A stretch of DNA of 24,027 nucleotides from Collodictyon triciliatum (lineage: Eukaryota; CRuMs), in assembly GCA_043381765.1 (NCBI GenBank), contig JBHJMP010001104.1, positions 1 through 24,027 of the forward strand. The letters are read 5' to 3'. Every line of letters starts with the position of its first letter. Position 1 is the stretch's first letter. Of this stretch, positions 16,217 to 24,027 are shown piece after piece. Made by a program: the position numbers and the translations under genes. The notes under the pieces were generated by a model. That model did no database searches. It worked only from the letters and a program-made list of their open reading frames with translations, and was not told the DNA's origin.

Positions 16217-18172
16217 AAAAACAAGTTAGAAGGGAAAACAAATAAAAAAAGCTATGTAAAACCCAAAAAAAAACAGCTTTCTGAGGCAAGTAGATGGATT
16301 TCTATTTCTGGATATGCATATTTATTCCTATTGTGGCGTGAACCAATCCGTCGTTTTCCGAAATTGGATTTTATTTATTGGTCGATTGATTCCCACTGTC
16401 ATCGCGCGGTGCGGTTCCGTGTGCAGACGCCTCTGTGGATGTTTGTGAGGTTTCGTCGTGCCCACATCATGTAGGCGCCAGTGCTTTAAGAGAGGGAGGG
16501 AGGGAGAGGAAAGGAGGGTTCAGAGGGAGGGAGTGGAGCGAGGGGGTGAGGCAGAAAAAAAAAAAGAAAAAGGGGCGGACGTCCGTGTGAGATATATCAT
16601 CAGAATAAAGCCGAAAAAGTATTGCCATCAGCAAAGATGTGGATAATCGGGTTGGTAAAATAATCCAACATGTGTTCTGTATCGACAACTGAAATGGTTC
16701 TTTTGACTGGACTTTCATCTGGATTTTTGAAAAGTCATTCTGTTTCGATCTCAACCCGTGAAAAAGTTCTTTTTCAAAAAAAAAAAAACATGGTGCTATC
16801 AGAGTGGTTGAATGGAAATCACAAGGGAAAAAAAAAAACGAGGGAGTAGTGGAGGAAAGAAAAAAAAAGATGGAATGAACTGGACGAAGAAGAGAAATGA
16901 AGGAAGAAGAAGAAGAAAATTGCTTATGGGGGACATGATGCTATTCGTATCTCACTCAAAAAGTGCAGAGGCAAGTTTCGTGGGTGTCAACACACAGCCC
17001 CAACCAAACGCTTTTTTTTCCTTGAGGAAAAGACGATGGTGTGCTGAGTACGCAGATGACCCAACGAGCTTTTTCGTTTCACTTTACAGGTGAGATACCT
17101 TAAGATCATCCACCTCCCCCGCGAGAGCTTCTACAGCCTATTTTTTAAAAGGATTAGTAGAGTATAATAATTATAATATAATAAAACAAATATATAAATG
17201 ATTATCAAAATCGAGTGTGGCGATGAATTGTCTTGGCAGTGTGCTGGACTATCACAGGAAATAAGGAGTTACTAGAGAGATCTCCAAAGCGCGGCCGATC
17301 CGGTCGATCCGGCCGGTTTCCTCTCGATGAGCCCGAGCTGTTTCTGGAGAAGGGGTTTTGTTTCGCACCCTGGTTCAATGCTGACGGGAAGAGTAAAGTG
17401 TTGATAAAAAAGCAGACGTGATCGATCAGCCAAAAGACCGCCCTTCCGACATGGTGGAATCCCACAGCGTCGGCAAAGCGGCTGGAGTAGTATGCTGTGT
17501 GAATTATATGGATACATAGAGGCAAAGTACAGTTAAGATCGTGAGTTGTTCCGCACTTTTAGGCCCAAATCAATTTTACAGAGGTGCATACGTGTCATTT
17601 TTTGTTTTTTGTTTTGCGTATTGGAGGAAATTAAAAAAAAAAGATAATAGGGGATATACAGCTTGGTTGTATCCTTTTCATACTTTCTTGCTTGGGCACA
17701 GCGATTCAAAAAAAAATTGTAAAGAATTTTCATAGTGTGTGTTGCTTGGATAAAATTATCTGAATATGACTGTCGAAAGCTTCTGTGTTTTTGCGATGCA
17801 GCTTCACTTACACAACTGGCCGAACACCATCCTGCCCCGCGTTTGTTGCTTCTGCGTTTCTGATCTGTTTCTTGTCTGATTGCGATCGCCAATCAACACA
17901 AAAACTGCGCGGGAGAAATAGAGGCCGCTTTTCCAATATTGGAATATAAATTATTTTCGATGGGCTTAGTCATTCACAGGCGATAAGATATGCTAATTTT
18001 TGAATTGCGCGTGTCTCTATGTGGTTCTCAACAACAGTGCACGAAGGACAGGATTATATCGGCTTCAATATGATGATCGAATCAATATGCACCAGAAAAA
18101 TATAAGAAAAGAACAAGAAAGGGAATATGTTATGTATTAATATAGACTGTAACTTTTTTCCAAAACAAGAAG
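16217..18172. other. About 2 kb without a firm gene
   Basis: Contains a G/A-rich tract (16488-16575), a long purine-rich stretch (16812-16920), A-runs, and several short open frames. Possible but unproven minus-strand exons: around 17840-17910, with a good donor (GTAAGTG) after a short ATG exon reading M-V-F-G-Q-L; and 17374-17210, with a good acceptor (TTCCCGTCAG). I cannot connect them into a convincing product. The 5' region of the cytochrome b5-domain gene probably also lies here. Confidence 0.3.
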
Positions 18173-18245
18173 GGGGATGTAGCTCAGATGGTAGAGCGCT
18201 CGCTTAGCATGCGAGAGGTAACGGGATCGATGCCCGTCATCTCCA
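18173..18245 (+). tRNA. tRNA-Ala (anticodon AGC)
   Basis: The cloverleaf folds by eye: acceptor GGGGATG with CATCTCC (one G-T pair), D arm GCTC...GAGC, anticodon stem CTCGC/GCGAG with loop TTAGCAT (AGC), and T arm ACGGG/CCCGT with loop ATCGATG. The discriminator is A, and no CCA is encoded, as expected in eukaryotes. There is no intron. The internal A box (TAGCTCAGATGG) and B box (GGATCGATGCC) are present, and a TTTT Pol III terminator follows at 18252-18255. Confidence 0.97.
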
Positions 18246-18251
18246 CTCATG

Positions 18252-18255
18252 TTTT
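18252..18255 (+). terminator. Pol III terminator of tRNA-Ala
   Basis: TTTT, seven nt after the mature tRNA 3' end. Confidence 0.7.
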
Positions 18256-18546
18256 GCTGCCGGTGTGTTGCTCGCCCATCGGGTGTTTTGTTATTTGTTT
18301 TTTTCATCATAAGTATCTCGTGATGCTCTCTCGTAGAACTCGACCGACGCAATTGTTTTCACGCTATTATTCCAGCAAACGTCAATGCATGGCAAGACAA
18401 TAATCGGGCAGTCATACAGCGGAAAGAGTCGTGTAATTGTGGGTGCGTGAAGACAAGTATCTAAGGGTCTTTACACGATTGGCCCAAGAACGGTATTAGG
18501 ATGCTGTTCTACATATTGAAGTTTCCCTGTCTCTCTCTTTTTTTTT

Positions 18547-18556
18547 NNNNNNNNNN
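18547..18556. other. Short assembly gap (10 N)
   Basis: Ten N after a T-run. It is probably a homopolymer join of unknown true size. Confidence 0.98.
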
Positions 18557-19177
18557 TTTAGATTCTCCTCTCGTTTTCGATACATTTAGTTTCAATTAAT
18601 CATAACCGTGTCCGATTCATTTCTCCCAAGCCTTTGTCTTCAAGCCCTCACCCGTCAGCCAATCAGTTGAATAGTATGATAAAGCGGAAATTGTCCCATG
18701 GATGAAGCGGAAATGCGGCGCGTTTGTCCGTGCGAAACTCAAGGGGGATGGTCTTCGGAAAAGATTGGCACCGAAGAGCTCTGCAGTGAAGGACTTCCAG
18801 GCAGAAGGCGACATAAATAACTGTGGATTGCATCTTTGGGTTGTGCTAGGTGCCACAAACGACTAGCCAAAGACGAAATACATAATCTCATACCTATGCA
18901 TGTGTTTATGACTAATCGGATCATTTTGCGCAGTATGGAGAACCACTGTGTTGCTGATACGTAAATTCCGCAATTAGATACCGTTATGCCTTCAAAGCTA
19001 TCAGAACAGCCATCAAAGCGATCACAACACCCCTCAGGCCAACCTCGGATTCAATCACAGCCGCACCCCCAAACAGCGACAAGAAGGAGAGGAAAGGAAA
19101 GGAAAAGAAAAAAAAGATGTGTCAAGCATTCTATATTCACCCTCCCATATCTAAGTTTTTCATAGGCGCAGAAAAAA

Positions 19178-19555
19178 ATGAGCACCCAATCAAATGCAAG
19201 CGAGACTGGAGAATTCGACCCCGAGTTTCTGTCTGAGTTGGCGAGGGAAGTGCAACAGGTGCTTCTCCAAAGCGGCACTCGCAATCAACAAGAGCGCGAC
19301 TATCTTCTCCACAATGTGCTCCCAACCCTGGTCCCTGTCCTCGAGCGACTCCTGAAACGAACCTACTTGCATCACACAAACACAAGTGCCACGGGCATGG
19401 CCACATCTGCTGGCCTGGCAACCGCGGAATCCGACATGGCTGTCACGCATCCGATTCTGTGGATTGCACAGCAGCTGATGCGGCAGAAGGCAGCTGCGCC
19501 AAAGTCACACTACTCGCAGGCAGTCACTGCAGCGAAAAGCGCTTCGCACGAATAA
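19178..19555 (+). CDS. Small protein with a DPY-30-like motif
   Basis: A single-exon frame of 125 residues. The start is the first ATG after a pyrimidine-rich stretch ending in CATAG/GCGCAG, which may be a 5' UTR intron acceptor. Residues 41-62 (DYLLHNVLPTLVPVLERLLK) and 91-103 (HPILWIAQQLMRQ) resemble the two helices of the DPY-30/RIIa-type dimerisation motif (typical Y-L...V-P-L-...-P-I-E-F-L-A-x-Y-L). Here a Thr/Ala-rich loop of about 28 residues separates the helices, longer than usual. The motif mediates dimerisation and docking in COMPASS complexes and in many ciliary proteins; which applies here is unknown. An acidic N-terminal helix (12-33) precedes it. Confidence 0.55.
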   Translation: MSTQSNASETGEFDPEFLSELAREVQQVLLQSGTRNQQERDYLLHNVLPTLVPVLERLLKRTYLHHTNTSATGMATSAGLATAESDMAVTHPILWIAQQLMRQKAAAPKSHYSQAVTAAKSASHE

Positions 19556-19901
19556 CATCGTCAACTTGTGCATCCTATTATCTTTTGTCTTATCTTCTCT
19601 CTCTCCCTATCCCAACTTTATTCTTTATTCTTTTTATTTTTGGAAAAGATTTTAAATCAACCTGTGTAGTTCACAACAAAGACAGACTCAAGGCTGAAAG
19701 AAAAAAGCCCTTGAACTGCATGAAGAACAAATGAAAGGCAGAGGCCAACGCCAGGCAAGTAGTCCCAAAGGATCACACAAGCTATATCCACAGCACTACG
19801 CACAAAAGAAAAAATAATAATAACAATAAAAAAAAAAAAAGGAAAAGGAGGCAGAAACGCCAACTGAAAACCAAGACAGCGCCTATGTTCCACTCTAACA
19901 T
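19556..19901. other. 3' UTR/intergenic between the DPY-30-like and GT-C-like genes
   Basis: AT-rich. AATAAA at 19825-19830, just before an A-run, may be a poly(A) signal. No gene is seen. Confidence 0.35.
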
Positions 19902-22900
19902 ATGGAGTTTCTACTCTTAATGTTTTCTTCCTTTTTGTCGTTGGTGCTTGTTACTCTTTTCTGTCCTTCGCATTCGGGTTGGTTGCGTGCTTGCCTGCCT
20001 GCTACGCGACTCTGACTGCAGGCCCTTCTCGTTCGATCAAGGCAGACAGATGCAGCTGCTCGGACTCCTTGTTGTCTGCGTGCCTCTCTTCTGCTGGGAG
20101 CGCATCCTTTGCCAAACATACACGCTGCTGCCTTTTTCTCTCCGTCTCCACCTTGCCGTGTGCATCGGCCCTGTCATCTCCAGCTGGCTGCTTCTTTTCC
20201 TCACCACTTGGTTCCACTCGCCTCTGCAAGAGACATTCCATCCGCCCTTCATATGGCTCGCTCTCCTTCTTCAAGTCCTCCTCCTACTTGCCCTCTCCCT
20301 ACTCAAAAGCCGGACTTTTGTTCCCGGGGCGAAGCCCTTGAGTGCACCGCCATCGAGTCTGGCCTCTCTTGATGAAAATGGCGGCCTTCTTCCTCGCCCG
20401 GTTTCTGTCTTTGACTGGGATGAACACAAAGATTGGTTCTACAAGGCCATGCTTCCCATAGGCCTGCTTCTTGTATGGGCTTCACTGTCACACACGCTTT
20501 TGCCGGATTCCCTGGGTAACCTGCACGGACTTCCGATGTTTGGCTATCATCTCACTATAATCCATTCGTTCCTCTTTGGAAAAAACAGCCAAACCTTTTC
20601 TCTATTCACTATTGCAAACCCAACACTGGAGGGTGATCGTTTACTGGAGCCTTTTATCCCGGATTATTATGCAGCCATCCTTGTCTCCACGGGGGTTTCT
20701 CTTCGCGGCGCTCTTTTGGTCACGGCCTTCCTGAATCACTCTGCTTTTCTGGTCTTGTTTTACCAGGCAGCATCAAAGTTTACGCACTCGGATCACCGTT
20801 TGAGAGACCGCATCCACTTCGTCCCTATAGTTTCTATGTATCTTACGATTTTTATGGGTGGAAGCTTCTTTGGCAGAGAACAATCCTACTGGCTCCATTT
20901 TCTCAAAGGAGTTTATTTTGATTCACGACAGGCTCCTGTAGGTTATGCCGTCTCATTGGGGATATTGTACGTGTTCTGGACAGGACTCGATTTGTTTTAC
21001 CATCAGAAGCCCAGCATCGCCCGACAATACATTCAGCTAGCGGCTTTCCTAGCATGTCTTTTACCCTTTGTGCATGTAAGTATTCCGTGCATCTAATTTA
21101 TTTTCTCAAGTACTTATCTCTTAAAATTGAAATATGTTCAATTATCTATTAATGATTTAATGTGATTATTCTTCTTATTATGTCAATGAATTAAGCAACA
21201 ATCCCTAATTCGTGTTCTTCTCCTAGCCACATTCTTTTCTGAATGTCTTTTTCGTAATGAACATGAGTTTGGCTTTAGAAAGACTTGATTGGCAGTATGT
21301 TGTATATAGAAAAACAACGATGAATACACAAAGCACTTAATGATGCAACGCAATTCATCCACTTAAATTAAAATACCCCTAATTCTTTCAATTCAAGCCT
21401 TCATTGGATCGTAAATAGAAAGATAGTTGTAACTGATTCCGTTTCACAGGGACCCATTATCAACACATTTTATCCATAATTTGTTCCAGTTGAACGGACC
21501 TATCATATTATTTGCCCTTCCGCAGGTAATTTTTTTTCATATGTCGATTCATTTTCACGATAATTCCATGATTTCTCGTGCGCGGAAAATCATCTCTATT
21601 TTTCTTTTCTTTTGTTACTTTTGTTTTTTTTTTCTCTCCATGGTTTAGCTTGCTTCTTTCATCGATGGCGAATCAGATTGGGGAATTCTGATATTACACA
21701 GAGCTTGGAAGCATCACTATGTAATGCTAATACCAACCTTTCGAAAAAATAACCGTAAAAACATATACCCTTTTTTTTTTTTTGGGAACTTGATTATTTT
21801 GTCGCACTGTATAAGCAGGTTTACACTTCACCAGAAGAGAATGGTTTTAAGATAATTTTATAATGGCAGGGTGGTTTCTTGGGCTGGTTATGGAGTGGGA
21901 TCGGATTCTACTTAATCTTAGTTTTCGTTTCTTTCCGCATACTAAATAATCCTCAGAAATTGAGGCTTGGTTCGGCATTCTTTTTGTTTTTGATTGCATC
22001 TATAGTGAAATTCCAGCCCAATAATATATCAAACATTAAGGTTTGTTCTTTTTATAAATAAAAAAGACATAGGACGTAAAGTAATCATTTTTTAAATCAT
22101 AGCTTCTTTACTTTTGGGTCTTCATATCTTCATTTTCAGTTTCCATTCTACTCAAGAGATTTTACGAAAGTAGTGCCAAGGTATTTTTTAATCATATTTT
22201 TTGGAGTTGAATATATTGGGAAATTTAGAATAAGGTTATATTTAATCAGCTATGGATTACTCATAAGCATGAGACTTTATGTAATGAAATCATTTGACTC
22301 CAGATGAAAGCGATTGTGATAATATTCATAACTCTTCATATTGGTCCTGGGTTGATGAGCGCCATCGATTTTATCGGAACTGTATTTTGCCTCTGTTTCT
22401 ATTTTTTTTTTTTTGAAGATTATCACACCAAACATATTCCTGTGACTCCGAAGAAAAAAGGGGCTCAGGTGGTTGTACTATTATAGGATACTATGTTATA
22501 TGACACCGAAGGAATTCGTGTTGCTGATTGGGCCAGAAACCACACATCTGCTAATGCTGTATTTTTAATTGGTGAGGTTCTTTATCCTTATATCTCCCTA
22601 GTCGAAAAAAGAGGTCATTTTTAAAAGTAAACAAACAAAACAAACAACAAAACAAACAACAAAACAAACAAACAAACAAACAAACAAACAAACAAACAAA
22701 CGATAGGCATTATTTAAGGGATAAGTAAATTAAATATTTATCGGTCAGAGTTAAAGTAAAGGCACACTACATAGGCTCTCCGCCTCCTCGGGATACCAAT
22801 CCTATAATGAATCTTGCGGGTAAAAATGTGATATTGGGCACAATAAATTGGGCGAAAAGTAAAGGCATTTACCCTTATAGACAAGTCAAGGTATGCACTA

Positions 22901-22919
22901 CATTTCAATTTCAATTTCA

Positions 22920-22982
<63 letters not shown>

Positions 22983-23445
22983 GCTGTTTTTTGATTCACA
23001 TAGTTTCTTGATATTTTTTTCTTTGGAAATCAGTGGACCAGGAAGGTGCTGATGGGAGACAAAGATGCTTTGTACATATGCAAAAGCTTTGGCGTTGATT
23101 TCATCCAAGTAATAAGCATCCCTTGCCTTTTTAATTACTTCCTAGCGATTAGCATTACTGCTATGGTTTTTTATTTTTGATATTTATGTTCTTATGCACC
23201 ACCAAATACCACTTCGTTTCTTGTTATGACCTTTGGATTCGCGAGTTCAGGTGGCTGGGTGGGCATCGGGTCAAGATAGCGAAGTATTCGACATCGAGCC
23301 CAACATCCCTTGGCTAGAAAGAAACATGAAAAAAGTATATGAAACACCGTATCATATAGTTTTCGAAGTTCGAGATAAGAGGAAATATATTCCAAAGAAA
23401 ATATACGGCCCTCTTTACTATTTTCGGCCACCACCAAAAAAGTAG
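19902..23445 (+). CDS. Polytopic membrane protein resembling GT-C glycosyltransferases, about 12 exons
   Basis: Exons: 19902-19939 (tentative first exon), 20022-21075, 21227-21294, 21450-21525, 21649-21720, 21870-22040, 22140-22169, 22304-22381, 22487-22571, 22775-22890, 23034-23108, 23251-23445. Phases agree throughout, giving 685 residues. If the first exon is wrong, the first in-frame ATG is at 20050 (663 residues). The N-terminal two thirds carries many hydrophobic segments. The C-terminal part has the layout of the soluble end of GT-C-like membrane proteins: a segment D-T-E-G-I-R-V-A-D-W-A-R-N with A-V-F-L, then N-P-I-M-N-L-A-G-K-N-V-I-L-G and a Y-P-Y-R-Q-V segment, then an I-C-K-S-F-G-V-D-F-I strand. 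GT-C enzymes use polyprenyl-phosphate sugars at the ER or plasma membrane. Activity here is inferred, and no catalytic Asp motif is assigned. Downstream exons are much more AT-rich than the 1-kb exon. Confidence 0.7.
22628..22701. repeat. (CAAA)n / (CAACAAAA) microsatellite in an intron of the GT-C-like gene
   Basis: Imperfect at the left end (CAAACAACAAAA units) and perfect CAAA at the right. The core matches the AAAC array in NPC1 intron 20. Confidence 0.93.
22902..22981. repeat. (TTTCAA)3 then (ATT)n microsatellite in the next intron
   Basis: Three TTTCAA units pass directly into about 19 ATT units. It starts shortly after the splice donor at 22891. Confidence 0.95.
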
Positions 23446-23486
23446 TCAAATAAGAGCTCAACCCCTCTTTCAAGAACCATGCAAAA

Positions 23487-23775
23487 TTAAAGTGATTGTT
23501 TTTCCCTGGAGCCAATCTTATTTTTTTTTTCTATTTCCTCCATGGCTGATTCACTGTGCTGTATCGCGAAGCGTAATATTATGTATATGTCGATATCATG
23601 TATCTTACCCGGCCAATGTCGTCTAGATTAATTAATTCCTTTGTGTTGTTTTGGAGCGTGGAAAGCTTTTCCCTCCAGTTTTGTATCGGATTTTTGGGAC
23701 ATTTTGTCTCGTCCCCTTCGTATTCAGTGATGCGGTGCGGGTGGTTTGGCGTGGCCTCTGCATTCATAGTTGCGG
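23487..23775 (-). CDS. Small protein, two exons, unrecognised (possibly 3' end of a larger gene)
   Basis: Exon 23775-23609 has a TTCCTTAG/CC acceptor in front and a strong CCGG/GTAAGA donor behind. A 50-nt intron (23608-23559) leads in phase 0 to a last exon, 23558-23487, ending in TAA. If the ATG at about 23767 is the start, the protein is a complete 76-residue, highly polar, probably helical one (segments NWREKLSTLQNNTKEL and SAMEEIEKKNK). If the acceptor is real, earlier exons lie further right. No family is recognised. The stop lies 41 nt from the stop of the convergent GT-C-like gene. Confidence 0.5.
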
Positions 23776-24027
23776 CTAAGGAAGCATTCCGGACCACTCA
23801 TTTATTTTGTATTGCTTTTAATTGCTTGTCGATTTGATTGTTTCTTCTATTTCTATTTTTATTTCTGTTTTTATTCTCTTTTACTTTTTTTTTTTTTACC
23901 TCGCTTTGTTGTTTTTTCTTTTCGTTTTAATTGTATTTTTCTTTTTCTTTTTCTTTTTTTTTTTTTTTTTTTTTTTATTTTTTTTTTTTTTTATTAATTA
24001 GTGTTTTTTGGTTACACTTTGCCATTT
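23776..24027. other. T-rich right edge of the window
   Basis: Mostly T-runs and TTTC/TTTA units (A-rich on the minus strand). It is either an intron or the upstream flank of the minus-strand gene at 23487-23775. No coding signal is visible. Confidence 0.4.

Larger units (their letters stand above)
18246..19177. other. Intergenic, with a possible exon of unresolved strand at about 18617-18856
   Basis: A 10-N gap sits at 18547-18556. Between 18617 and 18880 both strands are open. The minus strand gives a 79-residue frame ending WLTGEGLKTKAWEK and a stop. The plus strand gives a Lys/Arg-rich frame starting after an AG at about 18673. Composition suggests coding DNA, but neither reading matches a family I know. 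The stretch 19080-19115 is purine-rich. Confidence 0.3.

Noticed and set aside
17205-17525. Overlapping open frames on both strands around a GGCCGATCCGGTCGATCCGG-type stretch
   Set aside because: Several frames are open on both strands, with no recognisable domain and no consistent splice partner, so none was called as a gene.
19948-20049. Extension of the large GT-C-like exon upstream of 20050 from a TTG
   Set aside because: There is no ATG in this frame. The acceptor at 20020-20021 (CTGACTGCAG) fits a short upstream exon from the ATG at 19902 better, with an 82-nt intron in phase 2.

Overview
This window is a stretch of nuclear DNA from a eukaryote, very probably a free-living protist. The evidence is many GT-AG introns of about 50-380 nt with pyrimidine-rich 3' ends, a Pol III tRNA gene with A and B boxes, AATAAA-type poly(A) signals, abundant microsatellites, and scaffold gaps (runs of N at 2330-2858, 15729-16058 and 18547-18556). 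No bacterial or viral genes are visible. I cannot name the species.

Layout, left to right. (1) 111-610 (+): last two exons of a monoglyceride-lipase-like alpha/beta hydrolase. (2) 959-2017 (+): an intronless DUF900-type alpha/beta hydrolase. (3) 3389-4711 (-): a small unrecognised membrane protein gene whose intron holds a large array of 9-nt repeats. (4) about 4984-5969 (-): a tentative multi-exon gene. (5) 6195-13683 (+): a complete 24-exon NPC1 (Niemann-Pick C1 sterol transporter) gene, reconstructed exon by exon to 1238 residues with every junction in phase. (6) 14390-15701 (-): a four-exon protein with a cytochrome b5 domain, which ends in a CaaX-like prenylation motif instead of a membrane anchor. 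(7) 16059-16216 (-): a probable exon cut by a gap. (8) 18173-18245 (+): tRNA-Ala(AGC). (9) 19178-19555 (+): a small DPY-30-motif protein. (10) 19902-23445 (+): a polytopic GT-C-glycosyltransferase-like protein in about 12 exons. (11) 23487-23775 (-): a small two-exon gene converging on gene 10.

This is ordinary gene-dense euchromatin, not an operon-like system. A loose lipid/membrane theme runs through it (a lipase, NPC1, a cytochrome b5 relative and a membrane glycosyltransferase relative), but physical linkage in a eukaryote does not imply joint function. The observations most worth following up are the cytochrome b5 protein with a C-terminal CLIL motif, a 25-nt sequence shared by two NPC1 introns and flanked in one of them by a 17-bp direct repeat, and the higher-order structure of the minisatellites.

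All gene models come from reading splice signals, phase and remembered family similarity. No search or alignment was run.
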